From the NCBI RefSeq assembly GCF_900637205.1, contig NZ_LR134355.1, positions 3,038,001-3,102,000 of the forward strand: DNA of 64,000 nt. The letters are read 5' to 3'. Below the pieces are notes generated by a model that was not told where the DNA came from, did not search any database, and saw only the letters and a program-made list of their open reading frames with translations. Shown here piece after piece: positions 53,824 through 62,411 of this stretch (the stretch's first letter is position 1; the number at the start of each line of letters is the position of its first letter). The position numbers and the translations under genes are program-made. This DNA comes from Mycolicibacterium chitae. GTDB lineage: Bacteria > Actinomycetota > Actinomycetes > Mycobacteriales > Mycobacteriaceae.

Positions 53824-54399
53824 ATGGTCGCCAAGATGCGGTTGTTCGCAGCGCTGGGGGCGGTGTTCACCGCCGCGCTGGTCGCCGTGCAGACCACGCT
53901 GCCCGCCGGGCCCGCGCCCACCGAGGTGGCGTTGCGGTCCACCGACGCGCCGATCACCTCCACGCCCCGCAGCCCGGTGATCGACTTCACCGACCCGGAG
54001 CCGTTCAACCCCTGCACAGACATCCCGTTGGACGTCATCAACGGTCTGGGCCTGGGGTTCGCGCCGCCGGAGCAGGAGAACAGCCTGCGCTGCAAGTACG
54101 ACGCCGGCCCGTACCAGATGGCCGTCGAGGCCATCATCTGGCGGACCTACGAGAAGTCGCTGCCGCCGGATGCCGTGGAACTGGACATCAACGGCCATCG
54201 CGCGGCGCAGTTCTGGGTGATGAAGCCCACCGACTGGAACAACCGGTGGTGGATCACCTGCATGATCACCTTCCGCACCGACTACGGCGTGATCCAGCAG
54301 TCGCTGTTCTACTCGCCGATCCACTCCCCGAGCCGGCCGGACTGCATGCAGGAGAACCTGATGCGGGCCCATCAACTCACGCCGCACTACAAGTTCTGA
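53824..54399 (+). CDS. Exported DUF3558-like protein
   Basis: 191 aa. N-terminal membrane anchor or signal peptide (MVAKMRLFAALGAVFTAALVAVQTTLPA) with no lipobox Cys, unlike many DUF3558 lipoproteins. The mature part has the family pattern: DPEPFNPCTDIPLDVINGLGLGFAPPEQENSLRCKYDAG, with Cys pairs at C72-type and later TCMITF and PDCMQ positions. Function unknown; the family is actinobacterial and cell-envelope located. ATG 53824 has AGGAAGGGG upstream. It is followed 15 bp later by the CocE-like hydrolase gene. Confidence 0.75.
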   Translation: MVAKMRLFAALGAVFTAALVAVQTTLPAGPAPTEVALRSTDAPITSTPRSPVIDFTDPEPFNPCTDIPLDVINGLGLGFAPPEQENSLRCKYDAGPYQMAVEAIIWRTYEKSLPPDAVELDINGHRAAQFWVMKPTDWNNRWWITCMITFRTDYGVIQQSLFYSPIHSPSRPDCMQENLMRAHQLTPHYKF

Positions 54400-54402
54400 A
54401 CG

Positions 54403-54408
54403 TAACCT
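54403..54408 (+). promoter_or_regulatory. -10 box of leaderless CocE-like gene
   Basis: TAACCT, six bases, then GTG at 54415. The gene may therefore have its own promoter in addition to read-through from the DUF3558 gene. Confidence 0.4.
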
Positions 54409-54414
54409 GACCGG

Positions 54415-56073
54415 GTGTCCCCGATCTCCTCGGATTCGTCCACCCTGACCGTCCGCGGGCACGCCCGCGGGTTGGTCGCCCGACTGCTGGGCGTGCCCGC
54501 CCGGACCACCGCCTACCAGGTGGAACGCCGCGTGCCGGTGCCGATGCGCGACGGCGTCGAACTGCTGGCCGACCACTACGCCCCCGACACCGCCACGCCG
54601 GCGGGCACGCTGCTGGTGCGCGGCCCGTACGGTCGGGCGTTCCCGTTCTCCAACCTGTACGCCAAGACCTACGCCGCCCGCGGCTATCACGTGATCCTGC
54701 AGAGCGTGCGCGGCACGTTCGGTTCCGGCGGTGAGTTCGAGCCGCCCGTCAACGAGGCCGCCGACGGCGCCGACACCGCCGCCTGGTTACGCGAACAACC
54801 CTGGTACACGGGATCTTTCGGCACCGTCGGGCTGTCCTACCTGGGGCAGACGCAGTGGGCGCTGCTCGAGGATCCGCCCGCAGACATGGCGGCCGCGGTC
54901 GTGGTGGTCGGCGTGCACAACTTCGCCGCCTCCTCGTGGGGCACCGGCGCGTTCGCCGCCAACGACTTCCTGGGCTGGAGCAACATGATCAGCCACCAGG
55001 AGGAACCGAACCGGGTCCGGCTGCTGCTGAGCCACCTGCGGGCGGGCCGCAAGGTCGCGCGCGCCATCGGCCGACCCCCGCTGGCCGCCTCGGGCCGCAC
55101 GCTGCTGGCCGGCGGCGCGCCGTGGTGGGAGAAATGGATCGAACACCCCGATATCGACGACCCGTTCTGGGATCGCTACAAGTTCTACGGCGGGCTCGAC
55201 CGCGCAACCGTGCCGGTGTTGCTCGTTGGTGGCTGGCAGGACCTGTTCCTGGAGCAGACCATCGAGCAGTACCACCGGTTGCACGACCGCGGGGTCGAGG
55301 TGGCGCTGACGCTGGGCCCATGGACGCACACGCACATGACGGGCCGGGCGGCCGGGCAGGTGCTACGCGAGAGCCTGGACTGGCTGGGGCGCCATCTGGG
55401 TGACGCCGCGGGCGCCGAACGCGCGCCGGTGCGCTACTTCGTCACCGGCGGCGGCGGTTGGCGCGAGGCTGCGCAGTGGCCGCCGGTGCCGACGCGCGAT
55501 CGCGTGCTGCACCTGGGTTTCGCCGGGCTCACCGACGAGGCACCCGAATCCACCTCCGGCGCACGGTCGTTCACGTTCGATCCGCGTCGACCCACGCCGA
55601 CCGTCGGCGGCCGGCTGCTGGCCCCCGGCGCGGGCCGGCGCCGCGACGACAAGCTCGCCACGCGGCCCGACGTGCTCAGCTTCACCAGTGCGCCGCTGGG
55701 CGCCGACCTGCACGTCTACGGCGCGCCGGTCATCGAGCTCGAGCACGAGTCGGACAACCCGCACGTCGACCTGTTCGTCCGGGTCAGCGAGGTGGACCGA
55801 AAAGGACGCTCCCGCAACATCAGCGACGGCTACCGCCGGCTGGTGCGCACCGCGGACGACCCGGTGGTGCGGATCGAACTCGACGAGATCGCGCACCGCT
55901 TCGCGGCGGGCACGCGCGTGCGGGTGCTGGTGGCGGGCGGCTCGTTCCCGCGCTACGCCCCGAACCTGGGGACCGGCGAGGACGCCGCGCACGGGGCCCG
56001 CACCGCCCCGGCGACCCACACCGTGTACCTGCGCGGCGCGTCCCGGTTGCTGCTGCCCGCGGGGCCGGCCTAG
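54415..56073 (+). CDS. CocE/NonD family hydrolase
   Basis: 552 aa. X-Pro dipeptidyl-peptidase (S15)/cocaine-esterase-like acyl hydrolase. The N-terminal alpha/beta core begins at VPVPMRDGVELLADHYAP. Nucleophile Ser is in VGLSYLGQTQWALL, the acid in LVGGWQDLFLEQT, and His in LGPWTHTHM. A C-terminal jelly-roll domain (about 370-552) ends LVAGGSFPRYAPNLGTGED. Substrate unknown; corresponds to Rv2800 in place. GTG 54415. Two hairpins follow between it and the convergent DUF1802 gene. Confidence 0.88.
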   Translation: MSPISSDSSTLTVRGHARGLVARLLGVPARTTAYQVERRVPVPMRDGVELLADHYAPDTATPAGTLLVRGPYGRAFPFSNLYAKTYAARGYHVILQSVRGTFGSGGEFEPPVNEAADGADTAAWLREQPWYTGSFGTVGLSYLGQTQWALLEDPPADMAAAVVVVGVHNFAASSWGTGAFAANDFLGWSNMISHQEEPNRVRLLLSHLRAGRKVARAIGRPPLAASGRTLLAGGAPWWEKWIEHPDIDDPFWDRYKFYGGLDRATVPVLLVGGWQDLFLEQTIEQYHRLHDRGVEVALTLGPWTHTHMTGRAAGQVLRESLDWLGRHLGDAAGAERAPVRYFVTGGGGWREAAQWPPVPTRDRVLHLGFAGLTDEAPESTSGARSFTFDPRRPTPTVGGRLLAPGAGRRRDDKLATRPDVLSFTSAPLGADLHVYGAPVIELEHESDNPHVDLFVRVSEVDRKGRSRNISDGYRRLVRTADDPVVRIELDEIAHRFAAGTRVRVLVAGGSFPRYAPNLGTGEDAAHGARTAPATHTVYLRGASRLLLPAGPA

Positions 56074-56115
56074 GTGGGGGTCAGGGCTGTTTCCGGCGGC
56101 CTCTCGATCAAATGC

Positions 56116-56133
56116 CGTCACCTTGGAGTGACG
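56116..56133. terminator. Hairpin in the convergent gap (first of two)
   Basis: CGTCAC and GTGACG with a 6-nt loop. No T-run. Possible weak bidirectional terminator; shares its arms with the hairpin at 56176-56195. Confidence 0.35.
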
Positions 56134-56175
56134 ACTATCCACAGGGTCACCGGACTCGCCCCAGGCTGTGTGTAA

Positions 56176-56195
56176 CCGTCACCCCCAGGTGACGG
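56176..56195. terminator. Hairpin in the convergent gap (second of two)
   Basis: CCGTCACC and GGTGACGG, perfect 8-bp stem with a CCCA loop, about 50 bp before the DUF1802 stop. A U-less stem of this kind may act as an I-shaped terminator for both convergent units. Confidence 0.45.
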
Positions 56196-56244
56196 GTTGC
56201 GGTCGAGGAGCCGATCCCCGGAGGCCATCGACGAGGCCGACGGC

Positions 56245-56790
56245 TCAGCCGACCGTGTCGCGGACCCGCGCGGCCACCTCGGCGAGTTCGGCCGACGAGT
56301 GCACCGGGCCGCCCAGCGGCCCGGTCACCGGCAGCTCGATCCAGCTCTTGCAGCCGCCGAACTCCGGGGAGCGCGGCACGGTGACCGCCTCGTCGAGCGG
56401 GCGTACGTCGACCACCAGCACCGCCAACCGGTGCTTGGGCCGGAAGTCGAGGCGGTCGGCGCGCACCGACTCGTCGGTCCAGATGTGCAGGTCCGCGAGT
56501 TCGGCCAGGCGTTCGGGCCGATCCACCGCGATCGCGTCGACGACGGTGGCGACCGCGCGCAGCACCACCGCGTCCTCGGTGCTGTCGGCGGCCGAGGGGA
56601 CCAACAGGTCGCGGTGTTCGGGGCGCACCCGCTCGGCGTGGCTGTGCGCCACCGTCGGGAACAGCAGGAATTCCTGCGCACTGACCTCGAAGCGTTTCTC
56701 GTGGATGCCGCCCTTGCGCAGCAGCACCCGCTGGCGGCCGTCGAGCAGTGCGTGCACCGCCGCGCTCCACTCCTTCAGGGCCGGGGTCAT
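56245..56790 (-). CDS. DUF1802 family protein
   Basis: 181 aa. N-terminus MTPALKEWSAAVHALLDGRQRVLLRKGGIHEKRFEVSAQEFLLFPTVAHSHAERV matches the DUF1802 pattern (KEW-AV-AL-G-Q-LLRKGGI-E, then FLLFPT-xHQ/S). The C-terminal part has PKHRLAVLVVDVRPLDEAV and ends near CKSWIELP. Function unknown; some distant similarity in fold to restriction-type or DNA-linked proteins has been suggested for relatives but is not visible here. The ATG overlaps the DUF2277 stop (ATGA). Confidence 0.83.
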   Translation of the reverse strand: MTPALKEWSAAVHALLDGRQRVLLRKGGIHEKRFEVSAQEFLLFPTVAHSHAERVRPEHRDLLVPSAADSTEDAVVLRAVATVVDAIAVDRPERLAELADLHIWTDESVRADRLDFRPKHRLAVLVVDVRPLDEAVTVPRSPEFGGCKSWIELPVTGPLGGPVHSSAELAEVAARVRDTVG

Positions 56791-57059
56791 GGGTTGGCCG
56801 CGGCGATGCGCGCCAGCACCTCCGGCCGGCGCAACGGCGGCTGTGTCTTGGGCGGCTGACGGCGCGGCGGCAGTGCGGCGAGCAGCCGCGTCGTGGTGGC
56901 GGTGACCTCGGCGACCGCGGCCTCGAATGCGGCGGCGTTGGCCTCGGAGGTGCGGGCGATGCCGCTGACCTTGCGGATGTACTGGCGGGCGGCGGCCTCG
57001 ATCTCGGCGGGCGTGGCCGCCGGCTGCAGCCCGCGAAGTTCGGTGATGTTCCGGCACAT
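56787..57059 (-). CDS. DUF2277 family protein
   Basis: 90 aa beginning MCRNITELRGLQPAATPAEIEAAARQYIRKVSGI, the diagnostic DUF2277 start. The middle is Ala/Thr-rich helix, with a PPRRQPPKTQPP linker near the C-terminus. No known function. ATG 57059 stands seven bases after a TACGTT -10 box (57067-57072), so it is probably leaderless. It is coupled to the DUF1802 gene downstream and divergent from a crotonase gene. Confidence 0.87.
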   Translation of the reverse strand: MCRNITELRGLQPAATPAEIEAAARQYIRKVSGIARTSEANAAAFEAAVAEVTATTTRLLAALPPRRQPPKTQPPLRRPEVLARIAAANP

Positions 57060-57066
57060 GGACTCC

Positions 57067-57072
57067 AACGTA
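57067..57072 (-). promoter_or_regulatory. -10 box of leaderless DUF2277 gene
   Basis: On the minus strand TACGTT, seven bases, ATG 57059. Confidence 0.45.
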
Positions 57073-57093
57073 GGCCGGTGCCGGGTCGGTGGC

Positions 57094-57099
57094 TACCGT
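57094..57099 (+). promoter_or_regulatory. -10 box of leaderless crotonase gene
   Basis: TACCGT, seven bases, ATG 57107. Only 21 bp separate it from the divergent -10 box on the other strand, so the two promoters must be back to back. Confidence 0.45.
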
Positions 57100-57106
57100 G
57101 ATGGCC

Positions 57107-57865
57107 ATGAGTGACTCCGACGTCCTGTTGATCGACACCACCGACCGGGTCCGGACCCTGACGCTGAACCGGCCGAAGTCCCGCAACGCGCTGTCGAAGG
57201 CGCTGCGCACCGAGTTGTTCAGCGCCCTGGCGGCCGCCCAGTCCGACGACGACGTCGATGTGGTGATCCTGACCGCCGCCGACCCGGTGTTCTGCGCGGG
57301 CCTGGACCTCAAGGAACTCGGCGACACCACCGAGCTGCCCGACATCTCCCCGAAGTGGCCGGACATGGACAAGCCGGTGATCGGGGCGATCAACGGCGCC
57401 GCGGTCACCGGTGGCCTGGAGATCGCGCTGTACTGCGACGTGCTGATCGCCTCGGAGAAGGCCGCGTTCGCCGACACCCACGCCCGGGTGGGGCTGCTGC
57501 CCACCTGGGGGCTGTCGGTGCGGCTGCCGCAGAAGGTCGGCGTCGGGCTGGCCCGGCGGATGAGCCTGACCGGCGACTACCTGTCGGCCGAGGACGCGCT
57601 GCGCGCCGGGCTGGTCACCGAGGTGGTGCCGCACGACGGGCTGCTGGACGCGGCGCGGGCCGTGGCCGCCTCGATCGTGGGCAACAACCAGAAGGCGGTG
57701 CGGGCGCTGCTGGACTCGTATCACCGCATCGACGCCGCGCAGACCAGTGGCGCGCTGTGGCTCGAGGCCGAGGCCGCACGCGCCTGGATGCGGTCGACCA
57801 GCGGTGACGACGTCGCCGCCAGCCGCGCGTCGGTGATGGACCGCGGCCGCAGCCAGGTCCGCTAG
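57107..57865 (+). CDS. Enoyl-CoA hydratase (EchA family)
   Basis: 252 aa crotonase. LNRPKSRNALSKALRTELF, oxyanion-hole AADPVFCAGLDLKELGD, INGAAVTGGLEIALYCDVLIASEKAAFADTHARVGLLPTWGLSVRLPQKVG. In the catalytic region the His-Ala-Arg sequence (DTHARVG) replaces the Glu-Xaa-Xaa of classical hydratases at the first position, and no second Glu is obvious, so the reaction may differ from hydration. ATG 57107 supported by the -10 spacing. Confidence 0.87.
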   Translation: MSDSDVLLIDTTDRVRTLTLNRPKSRNALSKALRTELFSALAAAQSDDDVDVVILTAADPVFCAGLDLKELGDTTELPDISPKWPDMDKPVIGAINGAAVTGGLEIALYCDVLIASEKAAFADTHARVGLLPTWGLSVRLPQKVGVGLARRMSLTGDYLSAEDALRAGLVTEVVPHDGLLDAARAVAASIVGNNQKAVRALLDSYHRIDAAQTSGALWLEAEAARAWMRSTSGDDVAASRASVMDRGRSQVR

Positions 57866-57954
57866 ATACCCATCCCTTCCAGCGCGAGCGCGAGCGTGCG
57901 CGTCCGCGGCCGACAGGCCGAGGGATTCTCGTATTCTGCGCACGTTCGCGGGGG

Positions 57955-59040
57955 TCAAACCCGCTGCGCGGCAACCGCACCCGCGGCCCGCAGCCAGCGC
58001 AGCGGGTCACCGATCGCGGCCTCGGTGGTGCCGGCGAGCTCGGTGAGCGACACCGTCGCGACGGCGGCGGTCGTGGCGATCTGACCGGCGACGACCACTG
58101 CGGCGACGTCCGCGCCCCGCGCCGCCGAGAGCACGTGGCCGACGAGCTTGCCGCCCAGCGACGTGTCGTCGAAGCGCCCCTCGCCGGTGACGACGACGTC
58201 GGCGGCCGACAGCTGCTCGTGCAGTCCGGTGAGCGCGCCGATCCGTTGGGATCCGGACACGGCCTGCGCACCCCAGGCGAGCAGGCCGAATCCGGCCCCG
58301 CCGGCCGCACCGGCGCCGGGTTGCTCCGGGTCGGCGGCGAAGCCCGCCTCGGCGAGCAGCCGCGCCCACCGCCGCAGGCCCTCGTCCAGCGACGAGATGT
58401 CCTCGGCCGTCGCGCCCTTCTGCGGGCCGAACACGGCCGCGGCTCCGCGGGGTCCGTACAGCGGCGCCTCGGTGTCGACGAGAATCTCGACGCCATCGCG
58501 CGGTAGGGGTGGAAGCCCCACGGGGTCAATGTGTTTCATCTCGGCCAGCCCGCGGGCGCCGTCGCCGATCGGGTTGCCGCGGGCGTCGAAGGCCTCGAGC
58601 CCCAGCGCCATCAGCAGGCCGGCGCCGCCGTCGGTGCTCGCCGAGCCGCCCAAACCCACCTGCACCGACGTCGCCCCGGCGGCCAACGCCGCCGCGATCA
58701 CCTCGCCCAGCCCGCGGCTGGTCGCACCCCAGGGATCCAGGCGCGGCATCAGGGCGATGCCCGAGGATTCGGCGAGTTCCGCGACGGCGCGGCCGTCGTC
58801 GTGCAGCAGCCAGCGCGCCGACACGGGCCGTCCGTGCGGCCCGCACACCTGGGTCTGCCGCCACTGCCAGTTCGCCGACCCGGCGATCGCCTCCAGCGTG
58901 CCCTCCCCGCCGTCGGCCTGCGGCAGTGTCACGAGATTGTCGTCGGCGCGCACCGAGCGCCAGCCCTCGGCGAGCGCGGCCGCCACCTGGGTCGCCGACG
59001 CGGAGCCCTTGAAGGAATCGGGCGCGATCAGGATCTTCAC
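57955..59040 (-). CDS. Glycerate kinase (GlxK/GarK type)
   Basis: 361 aa. ILIAPDSFKGSASATQVAAALAEGW, DGGEGTLEAI, VGLGGSASTDGGAGLLMALG and VVTGEGRFDDTSLGGKLVGHVL are the conserved blocks of type-1 glycerate kinase, which makes 2- or 3-phosphoglycerate from D-glycerate. GTG 59040 overlaps the isomerase stop (GTGA). Fourth and last gene of the Gfo-DUF993-TIM-kinase operon, where it would feed a glycerate product into glycolysis. Confidence 0.93.
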   Translation of the reverse strand: MKILIAPDSFKGSASATQVAAALAEGWRSVRADDNLVTLPQADGGEGTLEAIAGSANWQWRQTQVCGPHGRPVSARWLLHDDGRAVAELAESSGIALMPRLDPWGATSRGLGEVIAAALAAGATSVQVGLGGSASTDGGAGLLMALGLEAFDARGNPIGDGARGLAEMKHIDPVGLPPLPRDGVEILVDTEAPLYGPRGAAAVFGPQKGATAEDISSLDEGLRRWARLLAEAGFAADPEQPGAGAAGGAGFGLLAWGAQAVSGSQRIGALTGLHEQLSAADVVVTGEGRFDDTSLGGKLVGHVLSAARGADVAAVVVAGQIATTAAVATVSLTELAGTTEAAIGDPLRWLRAAGAVAAQRV

Positions 59041-59864
59041 AACGCGGGCAACACCAGATCGGCGTATCGGCGCTTCATCGTGTCGATGACGGCCCGTCCA
59101 TCGGTGGCCCACACGGCCTCGTTGAAAATCTCGACCTCCACGTCGCCGTCGTAGCCCGCCTCCGCGACCAGCGTGGCGATGGCACCGAAGTCTATGACGC
59201 CGTCGCCCATCATGCCGCGCGAGAGCAGCGGGTCGGCGGCCATCGGCACCAGCCAGTCGCACACCTGGAAGGAGCTGATCCGCCCCTGGCGACCCGCCGT
59301 CGCGATGCCGGCAGCCAGGTCGGGGTCCCACCACACGTGGAAGGTGTCGATCACCACCCCGACGGCCGCCGCGGGATGCGGGGCAGCCAACTGCAACGCC
59401 TGCCCCAGGGTCGAGATGACCGCACGGTCCGCACAGAACATCGGATGCAGCGGTTCGAGCGCCAGCCGGACATCGCGTTCGACGGCGTAGGGCACCAGTT
59501 CGGCGATCCGCTCGGCCACTCGGGCGCGGGCGGCCACCAGGTCTCGGTCCGGGACCCCGCCGACCACCAGCACCAGTTCCGAGGTGCCCAGCGCGGCGGC
59601 CTCGTCGAGGGCGCGCCGATTGTCGTCCAACGCCGCGGCGCCATCCCCGGCGTCCGTGAGAAAGCCGCCGCGGCACAGGCTCGACACTCGAAGTCCGTTG
59701 TCGCGCACGAGCTTCGCAGCCACGTCCAGGCCGGCTTCGGCGACCCGGTCCCGCCAGAGACCGATGGCCGGCAGGCCGGCGTCGGCGGCACCCTGCACAG
59801 CCTCGCGCAGCGTCCAGGAATTGGTGGTCTTGGTGTTGAGCGACAGCCGGGCAAACGCGGTCAT
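59037..59864 (-). CDS. TIM-barrel sugar phosphate isomerase/epimerase family protein
   Basis: 275 aa xylose-isomerase-like (AP_endonuc_2) barrel. Probable metal ligands: Glu in RLALEPLHPMF, Asp and His in VVIDTFHVWWDPDL, and Glu in DVEVEIFNEAVW. SLNTKTTNSWTLREAVQGAADAGLPAIGLWRD at the N-terminus is the barrel start. Members are isomerases, epimerases, dehydratases or, with Gfo/Idh partners, 3-keto-glycoside lyases. Overlaps both neighbours by four bases. Confidence 0.88.
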   Translation of the reverse strand: MTAFARLSLNTKTTNSWTLREAVQGAADAGLPAIGLWRDRVAEAGLDVAAKLVRDNGLRVSSLCRGGFLTDAGDGAAALDDNRRALDEAAALGTSELVLVVGGVPDRDLVAARARVAERIAELVPYAVERDVRLALEPLHPMFCADRAVISTLGQALQLAAPHPAAAVGVVIDTFHVWWDPDLAAGIATAGRQGRISSFQVCDWLVPMAADPLLSRGMMGDGVIDFGAIATLVAEAGYDGDVEVEIFNEAVWATDGRAVIDTMKRRYADLVLPAL

Positions 59865-61060
59865 CGAACGACACCGTTCACCAGGAGGAAGCTGCGCATG
59901 CGACCGGCGGCCAGATCCGGATCGGTGAGCAGACCGGCGCGATCGGCGAGCACGAACAGCTCAGCGAGGTGGGCGACGGAGCGGCCCGACGACTGCCCAC
60001 CCACCATGGCGAAGCCCGGTTGGTGGCCATTGAGCCAGGAGAGAAAGGCGATGCCCGTCTTGTAGTAGCGCGTCGGCGCGGCGAAAATGTGCCGGCCCAG
60101 AGCCTGGGTGGATTCCAGGATCTCCTTTGCCCGCGGGCCGTCGCCGGAGTCCAGCTCCTGCAGCGCGGTGGAGGCCGCCGGATAGATCGCCGCGAAGATG
60201 CCCAGCAGCGCGTCGGAGTAGCCGGTGCTGTCGCCGACGATCAAGTCCGGATAGTTGAAGTCGTCGCCGGTGTAGAGCCGCACTCCCGCGGGCAGCGCCC
60301 GTCGCAACGCCACCTCGTGCTCGGCGTCCAGAAGCGACACCTTCACTCCGTCGATCGTGGCGGCGTGCTCCTCGACGAGCCGGTGGAACGTCGAGGTGGC
60401 GCCGTCGATGTCGGTATCGCCCCAGTACCCGCGGAGCGCGGGGTCGAACATCTCCCCCAGCCAGTGCAGGATCATCGGGCGGTCCGCCTCGGCGAGCAGC
60501 GCGCCGTAGACCGTCAGGTAATCGGCGGGTGAGCCGGCTACCTGGGCGAGCGCCCGGGACGCCATGAGAATGACTTGCGCACCGGCGCTACGCACCACGT
60601 CGATCTGGGCCCGGTAGGCGTCCGTGATCTGCGCGAGACCGCGAGCGCCGCCCGCGAGGTCGGCCACGTCCAGGTGGTCGGTACCCGCGCCGCAGGCCAG
60701 CCGGCCACCGACGGCGTCGGCTTCGCGCGCACTGCGCCGGATCAGCTCCCGGGTGGCTGCCCAGTCCAGTCCCATTCCCCGCTGCGCGGTGTCCATCGCG
60801 TCGGCCACGCCGAGGCCATACGACCACAGCTGGTGCCGATAGGCCAAGGTGGCGTCCCAATCCAGGTCCGCCGGCGCGCCGGGCGTGTTGTCCGCGAGTA
60901 CCTTAGGCACGACATGGGCTGCGGCGTAGGCGATTCGAGAGGTGATCGGCGCTTCCGGGCGGCGCCACGGCCCCGGCCGGCCGAGCTGGTGCTCGCGCAG
61001 CACACCGCCGATCGGCAGGGTGAGCGAGATACCGACGGCGGACTCGGTCGCGGCGGTCAC
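59861..61060 (-). CDS. DUF993 (dihydrodipicolinate synthase-like) family protein
   Basis: 399 aa from GTG 61060. Belongs to DUF993, an uncharacterised branch of the DapA-like class I aldolase superfamily. Visible marks: GLDWAATRELIRRSAREA, the long strand-helix units of a TIM barrel, MILHWLGEMFDPALRGYWGD, and DGVKVSLLDAEHE at about 237-249, where K240 is a candidate Schiff-base lysine. No reaction is known for the family. Within this operon an aldolase role giving pyruvate plus a small aldehyde or glycerate precursor would be consistent; this is inference. GTGA overlap with the oxidoreductase stop, ATGA with the TIM-barrel start. Confidence 0.85.
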   Translation of the reverse strand: MTAATESAVGISLTLPIGGVLREHQLGRPGPWRRPEAPITSRIAYAAAHVVPKVLADNTPGAPADLDWDATLAYRHQLWSYGLGVADAMDTAQRGMGLDWAATRELIRRSAREADAVGGRLACGAGTDHLDVADLAGGARGLAQITDAYRAQIDVVRSAGAQVILMASRALAQVAGSPADYLTVYGALLAEADRPMILHWLGEMFDPALRGYWGDTDIDGATSTFHRLVEEHAATIDGVKVSLLDAEHEVALRRALPAGVRLYTGDDFNYPDLIVGDSTGYSDALLGIFAAIYPAASTALQELDSGDGPRAKEILESTQALGRHIFAAPTRYYKTGIAFLSWLNGHQPGFAMVGGQSSGRSVAHLAELFVLADRAGLLTDPDLAAGRMRSFLLVNGVVR

Positions 61061-62223
61061 AGCACGATCTCCGGGACGGCGATGCGCTTGCCCTCCGCCG
61101 AGCTTTGCAGCCCCAACTCGGCGAGCTGGACGCCGCGGGCCGCCGACAACAGGCCGAAGCGGTGCGGTCGCCCGGTGACGACGTCGCGTAGATACTCCTC
61201 CCACTGGAGCTTGAATCCGTTGTCCAGATCGGCGTTCGCGGGTACCTCGAGCCATTGGTCACGGAACCTCTCCGTCACCGGAAGATCGGGATTCCACACC
61301 GGTTTCGGCGTGTGCGCGCGCTGTTGGGCGACGCAGCCGCGCAGCCCGGCGACCGCAGAACCGTGCGTGCCGTCGATCTGGAACTCGACGAGTTCGTCGC
61401 GATGGACGCGAACGGCCCAGGAGGAGTTGATCTGCGCGACGATGCCACCCTCGATCTCGAAGATGCCGTAGGCCGCGTCGTCGGCGGTGGCTGCGTACTC
61501 CCGGCCCTGCTCGTCCCAGCGGGTGGGAATGTGCGTGACGGTCCGGGCCGTGACGGCCTCGACCGGGCCCAGCAGCCCCTCCATGACGTAGTTCCAGTGG
61601 CAGAACATGTCCACGGTGATGCCGCCACCATCCTCGGCCCGGTAGTTCCAGCTGGGGCGTTGGGCGGGCTGGCCGTCGCCCTCGAAGACCCAGTAGCCGA
61701 ACTCGCCGCGCATCGACAGGATCCGCCCGAAGAAGCCCTCGTCGACCAGGCGTCGCAGCTTGACGAGGCCCGGCAGGTACAGCTTGTCGTGGACGACGCC
61801 GGCGACCACGCCGGCGTTCTCGGCCAACCGCGCGAGTTCGACTGCCTCGGTGAGAGTTTCCGCGGTCGGCTTCTCGGTGTAGACGTTCTTGCCGGCCTTG
61901 ATCGCCGCGCTCAACGCGGCCATCCGACGCGAGGTGACCTGCGCATCGAAATACACCGCCACCGTGGGATCGGCGATCACCGCTTCGACGTCGGTGGTCC
62001 AGTGCTCGACACCGTGTTCGGCGGCCAACTCGGCGAGCTTGTCGGCGTTGCGGCCCACCAGGATGGGTTCCACCGTCACCCGGGTGCCGTCGTCGAGCCG
62101 CAGGCCGGTGTCCCGCAACGGGAGAATCGACCGCAGCAGATGCTGCCGGTAGCCCATTCGGCCGGTCACGCCGTTCATCGCAATGCGCAGTGTTGGCCGG
62201 CCGGCGCCGGGAGATGAAGACAT
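61057..62223 (-). CDS. Gfo/Idh/MocA family oxidoreductase
   Basis: 388 aa NAD(P)-dependent sugar-type dehydrogenase. N-terminal Rossmann IAMNGVTGRMGYRQHLL is slightly unusual (GVTGRMG rather than GxGxxG). The catalytic EKP motif is NVYTEKPTAETLTEAVELA, then the C-terminal domain with GEFGYWVFEGDGQPAQRPSWNYRAEDGGGITVDMFCHW, whose D-x3-H fits the catalytic His/Asp pair. First gene of the minus-strand operon; promoter and LacI-type operator lie just upstream. Substrate unknown, probably a sugar, polyol or glycoside. Confidence 0.9.
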   Translation of the reverse strand: MSSSPGAGRPTLRIAMNGVTGRMGYRQHLLRSILPLRDTGLRLDDGTRVTVEPILVGRNADKLAELAAEHGVEHWTTDVEAVIADPTVAVYFDAQVTSRRMAALSAAIKAGKNVYTEKPTAETLTEAVELARLAENAGVVAGVVHDKLYLPGLVKLRRLVDEGFFGRILSMRGEFGYWVFEGDGQPAQRPSWNYRAEDGGGITVDMFCHWNYVMEGLLGPVEAVTARTVTHIPTRWDEQGREYAATADDAAYGIFEIEGGIVAQINSSWAVRVHRDELVEFQIDGTHGSAVAGLRGCVAQQRAHTPKPVWNPDLPVTERFRDQWLEVPANADLDNGFKLQWEEYLRDVVTGRPHRFGLLSAARGVQLAELGLQSSAEGKRIAVPEIVL

Positions 62224-62335
62224 GTGCAGATTCCTTGTCTGGTGTGCCCGGCGGATCGTGGCCGAGGCGAGTGCGGTCTGGTGGGGCGCGGCGCAAGCAC
62301 CTCGAGCGAGGCGTGCGCGGCGGTGTCAGCACTTC

Positions 62336-62349
62336 GGAATGCGCTTTCC
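62336..62349. promoter_or_regulatory. LacI-type operator at the catabolic operon promoter
   Basis: GGAATGCGCTTTCC, a near-palindrome with a central CG as usual for LacI-family sites. Its exact reverse complement, GGAAAGCGCATTCC, occurs at 63522-63535 before the ABC permease. On the minus strand it begins right after the operon -10 box; on the plus strand it lies 63 bp before lacI, allowing autoregulation. Confidence 0.75.
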
Positions 62350-62378
62350 ACGGTAAACTGCAAACACGCTCCGGTCAA
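62350..62378 (-). promoter_or_regulatory. Sigma-70-type promoter of the Gfo/Idh-DUF993-TIM-glycerate kinase operon
   Basis: Minus strand: TTGACC (62373-62378), 17 nt, TACCGT (62350-62355). The operator abuts the -10 box, the classical repression geometry. It leaves about a 120-nt leader before ATG 62223. Confidence 0.6.
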
Positions 62379-62411
62379 CCACGGAGCGATCGAACTGGAC
62401 CGGGAGCGACG

